Assembly (NCBI GenBank): GCA_008921705.1 | Contig: VFFE01007605.1 | Span: forward strand, 1,465,738 to 1,529,737 | Length of the DNA stretch: 64,000 bases | Direction of reading: 5' to 3' | Source of the DNA: Burhinus oedicnemus | Taxonomy: Eukaryota > Chordata > Aves > Charadriiformes > Burhinidae | Part shown: positions 49,201 to 61,387 of the stretch, one piece after another | Layout of the letters: the number at the start of each line of letters is the position of its first letter | How positions within the stretch are numbered: position 1 is the first letter of the stretch | Notes under the pieces: generated by a model | Told to the model about the DNA's origin: nothing | The model's input: only the letters and a program-made list of their open reading frames with translations | The model's database searches: none | Program-made: the position numbers and the translations under genes

Positions 49201-51685
49201 CGTAACGAGGAGACGTTTTCTGGCAGCATGCTACGAGGCAGCTTATTCTCCAGTTTGATAAAGATAAAACAATCCCATACAAGGATAAACTGGAAACTAG
49301 CTGAGATACTGAGAGTATTTTTTTCACTTGTAAAAACGGGAGAAGATATGTGGGATTTTACATCATTTACGAGCCAATGATCTACTGTCATCTTTGCAGT
49401 ATAGGATTAAACACTAAGTTGTTTCTTCTTCTTCTCTTATTTGAAGTGCCCAATTCTTCTTTCTGTCCTTATCAGATGACAGGCTCCCAGGCTGGGACAC
49501 TCATGCCCAGAGGCAATGGGAAACTTTGGCTGATTTTCAGGAAGAACAAGGGAATTTCTGACAGTAATCACCTCCTGCTCTAGAAATAAAGCAAAAAAAG
49601 GCTTGCCTGGTGCACCAGTGGTGGTTGTAATGGTTTTGTACACTTGGGGTTTTAAAGGAAAATACACAGAGCAAAAAAAGGCACATGTAGAAGCATTTCA
49701 GGAAATTTTCACAAATATGTTGTTGGCTGAAAACTGTGGTTTATGCACAGTGTTACTGGATACTTTCTGGGTTGTCCGGTGACCACATAGTTACAGATAG
49801 TAGCACGTGGTTACCACCCACCCATACATTCAAATGAAGTTTTGCATGGGTGCTCCCTCTCTCACACGCTCACACTCGTGTGCATGCTCGCACAGTCACT
49901 GGTATGCAAAGGAGGTTTGTACCACAGTAAAATATCAACAAGAAAGCGCATAAACTCTCGCATAAGAAATCTGGACTTCAGTAAAAACTTGAGCCATGCT
50001 GCTGAAATGAATATTGAACTGTATTCTGAGCTCCTAATAGACACCTTAAAATGGGGCATATTAAAAGGACAGCCAGTTCCTATTACTTTTAACAGATTTC
50101 AGGGACTCCTTTCTGGCTACTGCAATGAATAACAAAAACAAAATATTCATTCTATTTTCCTATTTGCTTTTTCTAACCTACTGAGTCCCTAGAGCACTGT
50201 GGAATTGAAGTGCATCTCTGATTGATAGCAGCAAGAAAGCAACTGTAAGTCATTTTTAAATTGCTCTAAGTGTAAGATTTATAATTTATAAAAAAATGTA
50301 AGGAGCGTTGTTTCTTGTTAGTGAAGCAATTTATGTTTTTAATATGTAAATAGTTAAGTAGCAGCTGAGCAAAACAGAGCAAGTTTCAGTAGGAGTCTTG
50401 CCTAGACTGGGCTGCAGGCTGAGGTCCCAGGCAGATCTCATTCAGGCTTGGTAACGCCACATTGGAAGAACTCACATGTCCAAGGGTTTTAGGGACAAAT
50501 CTCTTCTTGGGAAAAGCCAGCATTGTACAGTATGTTTCACTGGAACAGCCGTTGCAGCGAAAGTTCAAGAGACGCTGGATGGGAGCCAGCTTTTCAGAGC
50601 TTATTAGTATCACACTGATTTTTTTCTGCCTCTGTAATGGTCTGGGTAGGTACCAGACATCTCCTGGGATGTTTATTCCTATAGAAAATGTGTTCACATC
50701 CAGAGTCAAAAGGAGTTAGGTAATAACAAATTATTCTGGTAATTCAGATTTCTGTTTTTCAGATACTGCTGACATACAGCTTCTCAAAGGGGCAGGAAAA
50801 AAGGCAACTTTTCCTCTCTGGTGCCTGTGACGTGCATAATCAATAAATGCTATTGGCTGCACTTCTAGTGTCTCAAAAAGGGACTTGCTTTAGATCTATT
50901 AGGGCAGTGGTACTTAATTAGCAATTGATTATTAAGAGAGTTTACTGATGAGTAACAGCTATTTTATATATATATGTATAACTTTAGTTATGTATAAAAT
51001 TGATTCACAAGCATTGAAATCTCTTTTTTAAGGCCTCGCTGGAACATAACATGTTTTGCTTCAAGCGGCAGTTGCACCTTTCAAGGTTGTGCCAAGGCAC
51101 CCAGCTGTCCTTACAGCGGTCCCTGGTTACTGTTTGCCATCGGCTGATGGATGATCCTCCCGTGATGGTTAGAGGGACCTTTCAAGGACAGGTTGTGGCT
51201 ACAAGGGACGTAGCGGGGCTCTGCCCCTTTTCCAGTGACGGGTTCCCATGTGCTCTCACCCATCCGTGTGCTGTGGCACTTGCATGTGGGGCTCTGGCAG
51301 AGTTAGCAAGCTGGCCTATAAAAACTGCCTTTCAGATTTGGAAGAATGTGACTGCTGAGTTTGGGATGAATAAACAAGGCTTCTCTGGCTGCAGCTGAGC
51401 AATGGCTGCAGCGTGTTGTTGCTCCACAAAATTTAGTGCCCCCTATGCTCCTCCCATGATGGCTGAAAACACGGATGAGCACCCCAGAAACAACACCCCG
51501 GTGCTCAGCGCCCACCCTTTGGGCAGGTTGTGTGGGCTCAGCATTGTGTCGGCTCACCCACCCACTTCAGATTTGTGCCCTTCACCCTTTTCTGCTCCCC
51601 ACGTCCTGTGGCGCCCTCCGGCAGAGAGCTGCCCTGCTCTGCCCTCCCTTCTCTCGCTCCACTTGCATCGTAGGTTTATTTGGTT

Positions 51686-51691
<6 letters not shown>
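46261..51691. other. Unique non-coding sequence
   Basis: No gene is supported. Open frames of 115-142 codons (48556-48912, 48620-49048 and 51051-51398, all plus) lack domains or splice support. Local low complexity includes T/A-runs near 47933-47992. Confidence 0.5.

Positions 51692-51719
<28 letters not shown>
51692..51719. repeat. (TA)14 microsatellite
   Basis: Fourteen perfect TA units preceded by GTGTG. The tract is prone to melting and length polymorphism. The short open frames over it on the plus strand (YIYIYI-type) are artefacts of the repeat. Confidence 0.95.
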
Positions 51720-54633
51720 ACTGGTTTGGCTCCATCATTTTGTCTATTGGGACTGCATTTAGTAGCATCTTGCTTCTTTCCTTTTATGTTCCCTACATCC
51801 TCAATTGCTCAGTACATCACTGAATATCATCCTGTCACTCTTTACCATAGCCATTTACTGCTGCCACTGCTTCAGGCTGCGGCTCCACCTAAACAAGCAG
51901 ACGGATAAATTACCCGGAGGGCTCGCATGGCACCTCCCATGATCCACAGCCTGTTTAGCAAGTCACGTTTTCCCTGGACATAAAATGATCTTTTCCCACT
52001 ATGGGCTGTGGGGTAATAAAGGAGGTACTTACAATAGAGTGGGCTTAAGGTGGCAGAATACCAGGAGTGATTTACCCACTCTATCTACTCTATTTATAAC
52101 TTGTGGCTTCTCTTCTGGGGGAAGAATGGGTGTTTTGACTTTCCATTTCCAGATTATGGACTGGAGGGTCAAACCCAAGTTTTGACTTGATGATCCTGTG
52201 ACCTGAAATAACGTGACAAGAGGAGCAAAATGACAAATTACCCTTTAAAATGTGTGCAGGTGTCATTGAGAGTAAATTGGGCACAGAAATTGATTTCATG
52301 GTATTTGCCTCCCATGTCGATGTAACGGCCTAAGCAACTTATTCAGATTGTCAGTAATTTGGGGCACCTACATCTCTCCCCAGACTTGCAGAGTACCAAG
52401 TGTATTTTGTATGCAACAGCCCTACATCCTCAGTTCTTGGGAACTGATGCGCTGCTGCTGCCCCACAACCCAGCAGCATTATTAAAATGGAACAAAATCA
52501 ATATTTTATACTGTAATACCCAGAGGTTCAGACCTGGCATCCAGCTGAGGTGGTGGGGGACGGGTTGCACCTCTCCATCCCTGAAGCAGCTTTTGGCACC
52601 CTTGTGTGTGCTCAGGAGAGCACCTTAGGGCAGGGTTTGTCCCCTATTTTCTGCTTGCCACTGGGCTGAAGGCACTACCTAATTCTTGCTGTCACTCCTT
52701 GCTCCGAGTTTAATGGAAAATTTTGGAAAATGAACATGATTAATCGACATTTAGAATTTTTCTACTGCTGAGAGAGAAATCAGGTTTCACAGCTCTGCAA
52801 TATCGTCTCCCAGTCTCTCTGCTGTCTGGACTGTCTTTATTACCAAGTCTTTCTCTATATGGGCACTATTTGCCATATACTCATGCTAAATAGTGCACTG
52901 CAGCCTGCTAAAGTAATTAATAGCCAAAACCAGGTGTATGGTATCATCATGCTCTCTGTTACAGGGTGATGAGGTTGCACCTTTCTGCGCGACATCTCTT
53001 CTGTTATGGTTCAGGGCGGTGGGACCATGTCCTGCCCAGTAAAACCTCTTGTACTGATTTTGGTGTGCCTGGAGCAGAAGCAGAGCTCCTGGGCATGGGC
53101 TACTGGTTGCTTCAGTGGAGAGGGATTCTGCGTTTCCATGTCCTGCATGGGCAGGGTCAAGCGGCTTTCCTAGCGACGCTGGAGTTCCTGTGTTGAAAAG
53201 TTAATTGTGCTTCTACATCCAAAATAGCTACACATGGAGGGTGGGAAATAGCCTGGAGCTGTGTCCCAGCATGGACCTACGTGGTGGGGGAGCAGGTTGA
53301 GGAGGGAGCAGAGACAAGGAAAACAGCTGCATTACCATGGGGGCTGCTAATCTCCGTGCATCTTAGGTAACCAACTTCTAATACCTTAATTTCAGAAACT
53401 AGGTATTTTTCCTCTCTTTATCTCAAAATTTTAAATAATTTAACTGATTCTGAGATTCTGAAAAACAGAAACCATCATTATCAATCATACAATGCCTCTG
53501 CTTGGCTACCCGCTAGGCAATATTAAAAGAAGAAGACATTAGCTTTTTTCTGCGTAGTTACCTTCCAGTGCAGATGATGTTTGTGCTGTGGTGTTATGGC
53601 AATCACAGCAGAGCAGCAACTTGAATTGCCAGGGTAGCTATGAAACGTAGCATAACTCCCTTTGCAGAATTTATGCTGTGGCAAATGTATCTAGTTAACA
53701 GATTTTTCTTAAGTAGATAAAATAGTCATATATTTTTAAATGGTAAAGGGTGTTTTCATTTGTTAAACAGTTTTTCCTGTTTTCAGTCATTTAAGAGGAT
53801 TTTCACCATACAAACTGGATCCTAAAAAGAACCTCTCACATTACGAATTTATCTCTGTAATAAAATCTTCATTTTTGCTCAGTTTAACACAGCAGGTTTA
53901 AACATCTATTTAGCGTAACAAGGATAAATCTGTGTTCACTATTCAAAAAATAGGTCAAATGTATTAAAACCCTCCTGCTTCTAATGTGACTTAATAATCA
54001 GACGCTAACTTTGCTGTGTTAAATACCCAAACTTCTTTGGGAAAACAGCTCTGGAGTGAAAAGTTTTATGGAAGTGCTGCCTCACCCATGTTACCCAGTG
54101 TGATCAGTATAGCTGACTGCAGACACTGACATATTTGTCCTTCCTGCATGACCTACGAAAGCTCTCTTATCTTCCTGAAATAAAATATGTGGGGCAGAAA
54201 CAGATATGGAGGTTGCCCTGTCGCACTGATGCAGCCAAGAGCTGTCGGCGCCAGGGACCTGCAGCCCTTTCCTACGGCCACATCTAGGGATGTGCTTAGG
54301 CAGGTGCTTAATTCAGAGCACACAAAACATCTCGTTGACTCCGTACAGAGCTGAAAAACACTTGTGCAATACAGTACATCGCACCGGGGGCTCAGACAAC
54401 AAGAGCTCATGCCTGGCTCTGAGAGGCATGAAAATCACGATCAGATGAACTGGCTGTATCGCAGCCATTTCATCTGAATATGTGTGATATTGTTATTTAA
54501 AAAGTAACTTTAGCTGTAGTGTGCTCATTTTTGGAAATTGAGAAAGTATAGTAGGAACAGCTATTTGACCTTCACCTGAAATGCAGTGAAGCACTGCAAC
54601 TGTTTGCTGGATGGTTGATCTTAGGTGGTGTGG

Positions 54634-54668
<35 letters not shown>

Positions 54669-55379
54669 AGAACTTCAATCTAGACTTGAATTTTGTGGAT
54701 GCAGTGAATCCCCTCCCATCAAGAGCACAGCCTCACCATCCCATCCCATAGCTACAGCTATAGGAACCTGCAGGTACATATAGCTATAAGTACTTGTTAC
54801 CCAGGGAATTTGGGATTGCTCTGATCTCTGCCCAGGGATGTGGGTAGAGGGCTCCAGGGCACGCTCCAGGGATGTTTCGCTGGAGTTAGAAACATGGGGT
54901 GTGTTGAATGAGAAAGTGTCTCTAAAAAGAAAACCCTTCTGTCTGTGGCAACCTCACTCTGTGGAAGGCAGGGTGGTGAAAAGTCTTTGCTACTCAACAT
55001 GAACGCGGTTTGCAAGACAACATACAGCGAAACCAAACCAAGCTCACATTAACAGAAAATGGCATTTCTTCCAGAGCAGAATCCCATGGCATAGTGCCCG
55101 GAGCAGCCATGGCTTTTCTCCATCCAATCCCTCTGCACCCAGGTGTGCTTGAACCTCTTTCAACCTTATAACCTGCAGCTGTCCCTCCAGTAGCGACGTA
55201 CTGGATCACCAGCGACTGAAATGGCACAGACCAGTTTGGCTCTCGGCACCTGCAGGTTGCACTCGGGACGAGGTGCTGGAAGTCACAGGGACGTGCTGAG
55301 ATAAATGAGTGTGAATTTGGCAATTAAATTTGCAGCTGCCTTCACAGTTGTGGACATGCACAAATGGAACTGATGGAGT
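51720..55379. other. Unique non-coding sequence
   Basis: No gene or interspersed repeat is recognised. A T29 homopolymer lies at 54636-54664. An inverted-repeat-rich patch (AGCTACAGCTATAGG, ACCTGCAGGT, ATAGCTATAAG) lies near 54750-54790. Confidence 0.5.
54636..54664. repeat. Poly-T run (29)
   Basis: Twenty-nine T residues after GGGG. No polyadenylation signal or retrocopy is recognisable on the minus strand to the right. Confidence 0.9.
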
Positions 55380-55630
55380 TTCCTTTGCCTGCTAAAGGAA
55401 GCATGAAACAAATTATTTTATGTCCAAAGTTTGTAGTAGAGCCGTGAGGGACTTCTAATTAGAGAGCTAATATGCACTTTCCCAGTGATTAGGTAAACAC
55501 ATTTTTTTGTTATTTATAATAACTTCCATCACATGGATTCAACTAATTACAAAAATGTCCCTTGTAGAAACCATTTACAATTTTAATTCCAATTATTTTT
55601 TGATAATTCAGAAACATTTTTCCTACTATT
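55380..55630. promoter_or_regulatory. Enhancer-like segment (putative conserved non-coding element)
   Basis: AT-rich unique sequence with TTCTAATTAGAGAGC, GTGATTAGGTAAACACA, CAACTAATTACAAAA and CCAATTATTTTTTGATAATT. Several homeodomain- and forkhead-type words fall within 250 bp. No frame or repeat. The call rests on texture only. Confidence 0.22.
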
Positions 55631-57912
55631 CATCAGAAAGCAGAAAGTTAATCCATTCATTACCACACTGAATGGCTGATTTGAAACCAACCGTGGATTA
55701 CAAAGTCAGACTGAAGGTGAAAAACAGGACTTTGCTGTGCAGGAAGCTGGAGGGGGGGGTGGGGAACAGCTGTAAAAAAACCCCATAACACATTGCTGAA
55801 AAAAACCGAATCATTTGCAGAGCTGAAGAAGAAAGGCAGTGTTACATTCACAGCATGAACACTCCCATGTCGAATGAGCCCTTTTGTAATGGCAGCAGCA
55901 GAAATTCAGGGACACGTGTTTGCCCAAAATATCCTCTCCGAAATTTCTGCAGCTTAAGGAAGTCTGTCCAGTGGGCATGAATCAGCTCCTGGTAACGTCA
56001 GGTCCCCATTGACTTACGCGGGGGCTAAACGAATCTGGATACGGATAAAAGCTGTAGCTTGCATTTGAAAACACTAGGTGCAATGAAATAGAAACTTTTG
56101 CCCACTGGTCTGTTTTGCACTCTCTGTTCTCGGCCACGTGCCAAGGCCGGTGTTTCCCAGCCTGCTGCGAGCCCGTGGCCAGCCAGGTGCCTTGAGCTCC
56201 TGCTGAGTGCCAGCCTGGGACATGCGGGGCAGGAGATGGCCTTGGCTGTTTCCCCGCTGAAACAGAATGCTTTGGATTTAGCTGGTTTTGCACCAATGTT
56301 AAGGAAAGCAGCCATGGTGGGAGAGAGCCCTAAGGATGCCAGAGGATGGGGCTCATTGCTGTTGCATCCCAGACATACCCTGAATCCCACATCAGTCTGT
56401 TGGAAATTGTAGGTATGTGTCATGTGATAGCTTTGCCTTTAAAAATATTAGTTTTAAGTCAAAACATGAAAGGGCTAGAGGTTCAAAGTGCCTTCATAAG
56501 CACTGCGGGGTGACAGTGAATCTCCTGTGATTCCTTCTGATCCAAAAATTACAGGTCAGGTCCTCCCTGCTTTGCATCTCCTTAAGTTATGTGCTGTCAG
56601 TGGAGCTGCACTGATTTACAGCCCTGGCCAAGGAGCGAATGCGTTTCTTTTAACCTGGATGACCTTTTTTAAATGTACCCAATCTAGGAATTAAACATCT
56701 CATCTAATTTCCCATTTGTAATTGTATTATACAAAGACATATACAGCTTTTTTTCTTTGAAGAGTGATTATGCTCTTTGTTACAGAGAGTCATATAAAAT
56801 CCTACAAAATTTGCTTGTGACTCCCAATTTTGTATACCAAACTCCAAATTTAGAGCCCTATAAAACTGGTTTATTGAATTCAAGGTGAAAAGCTTTGATT
56901 TCTGTACATAAATACTTCAAGAAATGTATTCCTACCATCTCTTACCTTCTCCAAATATTTACTTTAAAATATTTTCAGAAAGACAGGTTCAACCTTCAGA
57001 AAAGAATTGCTGCCTAAAATGGGTTTGACAAGGCATGAATGCAGCATTTTAGGTCAGAAAATACAAAATGTTTTGGTTTTGAAATGCATCTTGCAGGGCA
57101 GCTACATAGCTTTTGAAGGTGCAAACTCAGGAGGTCCATCTCAGCCTGGATTTCTTAGCTGGGCAACGCTGACAAGCGATGCTTGGGAACTCTCTGTCTT
57201 GACACCGGGGGACTGAGGCACCTTGGCAAGGGCTTTGCAGGGAGTGAGGCTGAGACGGGGAAGAAGAGGAGGGATGTGGAAGATGTCACATGTGAGCACA
57301 GTGGGGGCAGATTTGGCCTTTCGGTCCTTTAAAGACATACCCTTGAACCTGGCTGTGTTTTTACCACAACCACTGTTACCAACACTACTGATGTGCTCCA
57401 AAAATATGCACAGAAAGGAAGAAGCAGGAGACGACGAAGCGTGAGGTCTCAGCCACTTCTGTGAGGGCACCAAACTCATCCAGCAGCTTTCGCCTTTCCT
57501 GGACATAAAAAATGGTTCAACGAACAACTATTGTGTCACCCTCCCCGAGCCCTTTCAAGTATCCTCACTCCTCTACGTGGCTTTTTGTAAATCAGGCTGG
57601 AGATAAGTGCCACATCTCCCTGTTACTGGTGCAGCGCTGCCCAATTAACTGGGGCTTTCGCTGAGCCAGAGCCGGATTTGCTTTCCGCAACTAACAGTCA
57701 GACACGGTTGCTTTAGACCTCGTTCACATAAATCCTGACTTGCAGCCTTGCTGGACAGAATAAATTGGATCACGGGAGCAAAACACTCAGCAGCTGTAGG
57801 GGTGCAATGACAGAAACCATGGAGGAAAATGGGTCTAGGGGCTGCAGCAGAGAAACAGCAGCTGAGTTTCTGCTGAATATTTGGCCTCAAAACCCAAGGG
57901 TGAAAAGTTCCT
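55631..57912. other. Unique non-coding sequence
   Basis: No gene is supported. A G-rich run lies at 55752-55764. The 128-132 codon minus frames here (56025-56423, 57141-57527) lack recognisable features. Confidence 0.5.
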
Positions 57913-57958
57913 CTGGCACTTCTGTATATACTGTGCTGGCACTTGTGTGTGTACTGTG
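57913..57958. repeat. Two-copy 23-bp tandem repeat
   Basis: Units 57913-57935 and 57936-57958 are directly adjacent and agree at 20 of 23 positions (both begin CTGGCACTT and end ACTGTG). Confidence 0.9.
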
Positions 57959-60900
57959 TAGTGTCCCAGAAGACCACTTGCTTCCTTCCTACTGTGCCAC
58001 GTCTCTGAAAATGAGCCTCTGACCCAAAGCAGTCTAGGGAAAAAGTCCATAGATTTCTTCTTTCACCCTGCTCTGATCGTGGGGTGAGACTAAAACTGGG
58101 AAGATGATTAGCTCTGTCACAGCTTGGAGCAGCAGACGGGTAAATTTACATCGAATATTGTGGGGTATTTCTTGGGGGATGCTGGAACCACGAGAGACAC
58201 TGTGCTAGAGAGCCAGAGCGCAGACTGGCTCGTCCCTGGCAGCTAATGAGCATGGAGAGGAGGCAAAATGATGGATCAACACAGCTGAAGTGTTTTCCAG
58301 CACGCCTTCTGCATTCAGCTGTCTTACAGAGCTGTATAAAGCAATGGATGTATTAAAGATGGCTTTCAAAGCCATGGGTTGGCTGCAGGTCTGCACTTGC
58401 CAAGCTCTGGACCTGGGATAGGGACCACAAAGAGAGCAAATACCAGCAAATGTGTTTGTCATCTCCAGCTTTTTGGAGAGCCATCATCTGTAGGAAAGGC
58501 CAGACTGCCTCAGTAAATGAATAAACGCAGGTAACGAGTCCCAGAGCAAAGCACGTTGGATGACTTCCTTGCAGGATGGTGGGAGGGTTTGTGCTTTTTG
58601 GCACGCATCTCTGAAGAGCTGGTCCTCCTGCCTCGCCAGCCTGGGCACAACAGCCTGTAAAGCTCCAACAGCAACAGCCAGACAGCAGGAAAACAACAAC
58701 TCACTGCTCTTAATAAGCAAAGGGAGCAATGAGGCCGGAGCTGAGGGACTGCACTTACCAGTCCCCCCTGAACATTGAGCCTCTTCGTGACAGCACTTTG
58801 CTAGAAAGGATCTGTTTGTTTCACAACCAAACCCAGCGATGGGCAGGCAAGGCTCTTCCACGCTCATCATTAAAGATGATTACTCTGAAGGGAACACTGT
58901 GTCTGGGGTCTGCCAGAGCCAGCAAGGCTCAATGACCCTTTCAGCCCATGGATGTTTGCCTGGAGCATTGCTTTAGCAACTTCCAAAGGGCCCCAGCAAT
59001 ACTGGCTGGTAGGGCAGTAGCACTGAGGGAGAACACATAATTTCTACGAGTTTCTAACACTTCCCTGGGAGGAGGGAAACCGCACCGAGAGCTGCACGAA
59101 CGTGGACTTGATGAGCAGGTCAGTAAAGGCTCCAGATGCAACGTGGATATTGTGTATGTGAGAGACCTGGAGTACAAGTCTCCACAGGAAAAAAGCTTCA
59201 CAACTTTTTATTCTCTGCCCTGGATTCACTGTCATCTTAAAATTCTCTGCAAACATGAAAACAAATCATGCTGTCAAAAAATCATGCATTAGAAACAAAT
59301 TATGCTCTCTAAATGCATCTTGGCAATATAATTGATAAACCGAGTATGTGAAATAATTGAAAAAGTGGGGGGGGACATGCAGGATAAATGACTAAAATAG
59401 AAAAGTAATGAACACGTGTAAATAAGAGCCACAAACAATAAATATAAATTACGGTGTGACAAACTGTAAATAATCAGAGCATTTCAGGCCTGAAATGTGA
59501 TCCCTCTTCAGGGAAAACTTGGGTTGGTAAATCTGCAAAAGCCTTAGAGAGGAAAACAAGAAGAGACGAGGTTATCAGGGCTCTTTGAAATGGCAGGCAC
59601 GATGGATTAGCCCCTGGATTCATTACTCAGAAACTTCACCAGCAGTGTGAAAGTGAGATGCGTTACCAGCCCACTTCTTACCTCCACCCCAACATACAAA
59701 TGGTGCTGGCAGGAGTGATGCCATCAGCCTTTCCCACCCCGCTATAGACAGATTAAAAAAAGGGGGTGGCATTTATCTTCCTTAATTTAGCCATTTAGAA
59801 GGGGTTTTTGATGGCTAGCTCTTGTCTCCTGATTCACTGCGCTTTCCCCTTCCCTCCCCCACATCTTGGGAATCCTTGTGATATTCAGAAATAAATGGTC
59901 ACTGTCCCCAGCTTCTCCTGCAGATGCACGTATCAAGATAGCTGTTTGTCCACTGTGTAGGATTTTAACCCATCTCTTTGTTTCCAGGTCCTAAATCCTT
60001 TCCAGATCCTCGGGATTAAATTCTCATCAAGACCAGCCCATGCCAAGACCTTTCAGCGCAAGCAGCCTGAGTTAGGGATGAGGCTCAGCCGCTGCTGCAG
60101 AAGCTATAAAGCAGGCAGAGATCAGTACAGAGGATGGACCGAGCGGTGTGGGAAGAGATTTGGGATGGATGAGGGCTGGCGGATTTACGCCCTGGCCTCC
60201 TGGGTGACCCTTGGCTTCTGAAAACAGAGGTGTGGGATGATACTTAGGCCTTCATTTGCTGTTTCAGAATATGATTGCTTTGTTTTAGGACATCTTTAAC
60301 TCATTGCCCAGAGCACAGCAGGAAGGCCCTTGCTCACCTGCCCTCCGTCGGTGGACTAAACCCCTGAGTGTTTGGTGAAGTTGCTGTGGGTTTATGTCTA
60401 GTAAGGCACAAGTGGGTTAGGACTGAGAAAACATTTCCTTAGTGGACAGATTTGAAGGAAAACATTTGCTGCTCGCTCTGGCTGAAGCTTGTCTGGAAAG
60501 CACCCTCAGGAGCCATGTTTAAGGCAAGGATTGCACCCCTCCACCTTGCTGCAGGCTTGCAGGCGATCCCACGTGGTAGAAATACATCGTGCTCCATGTC
60601 TAGGGGTAATAAGAAGAAAAGAAATGGCATTAAAATGCAAACTATTGTCAGTGGTTATTTCCATGGATAGTCCTCTTCCATTTAATAGCCCAGAATCCAT
60701 CATGTTATGCCTTATTTCAGCTGTGATTGCTCCTGAGAAAAGACGTAGGTCACATCATGGTGAACACAGTGCCTTTGAGAAGAGCTTGCGGTGCAGTTTT
60801 CAGGTAGTGTGGGGGGGGAGGGTTGCTTTGCCGCTTTATTTTACAGCCGTGTTTGCGCTCACGCTTGACCAAAAGCAGTAGAAAATGTTGGCAACGGAAA

Positions 60901-61149
60901 CGGGCTGTACCAGTCTGGGGCATGGAAGCGGTGGCTGGTGGTGTAAAGCGAGAGAGAGGCAGCCCTGGAGTCTGCAAGCGCAAGGAGCTGCTGCTAGGGG
61001 TGTTAAAGCAGAGGGGGGGGGAAACTTCTGAAATCTTGGGGGTACAGGTGAAAACAAGGTTCACCACCACCAAATCACGCATCCCTACAGCAGCCCAAGA
61101 AGCCTGTTAAATTAATGCTGTGCTGTGACTTGCACCCCAGAGCCTGAGG
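57959..61149. other. Unique non-coding sequence
   Basis: No gene is supported. A cluster of AT-rich ATGC-containing octamer-like words lies at 59261-59319. G-runs occur at 59367-59374 and near 61012-61021. The 130-codon plus frame at 60489-60881 shows no domain. Confidence 0.45.
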
Positions 61150-61350
61150 GAGATGGAGCAGCCAAAATGTCCTGATTTTAATGTAACCCTACAAGCAATG
61201 GTTCGGGACATAGCCTTGCTCCAGTTTAACAGAGGATTTCATGAGACTCAATTAGCAAGGTTATTAATTAATCAATTATGTAAAACAGATGAGCAATCAG
61301 ATATCCTGTTCTACAGTGATACAGCTCATTGTTAAAACTTAATTAACTCA
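61150..61350. promoter_or_regulatory. Enhancer-like segment (putative conserved non-coding element)
   Basis: A unique AT-rich block with GACTCAATTAGCAAGG, TTATTAATTAATCAATTATG (61261-61280) and TTAATTAA at 61339-61346. It sits directly left of an A18 run (61370-61387). A 60-codon frame overlaps it but has no family features. Confidence 0.25.
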
Positions 61351-61369
61351 CAGGCTCGGGGACAAAATT

Positions 61370-61387
61370 AAAAAAAAAAAAAAAAAA
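61370..61387. repeat. Poly-A run (18)
   Basis: Eighteen A residues followed by GAGAAAAAAACCCAAACCC. No polyadenylation signal or retrocopy body upstream. Confidence 0.85.

Noticed and set aside
51475..51720. 81-codon frame ending in YIYIYI
   Set aside because: The C-terminal half is a translation of the (TA)n microsatellite.
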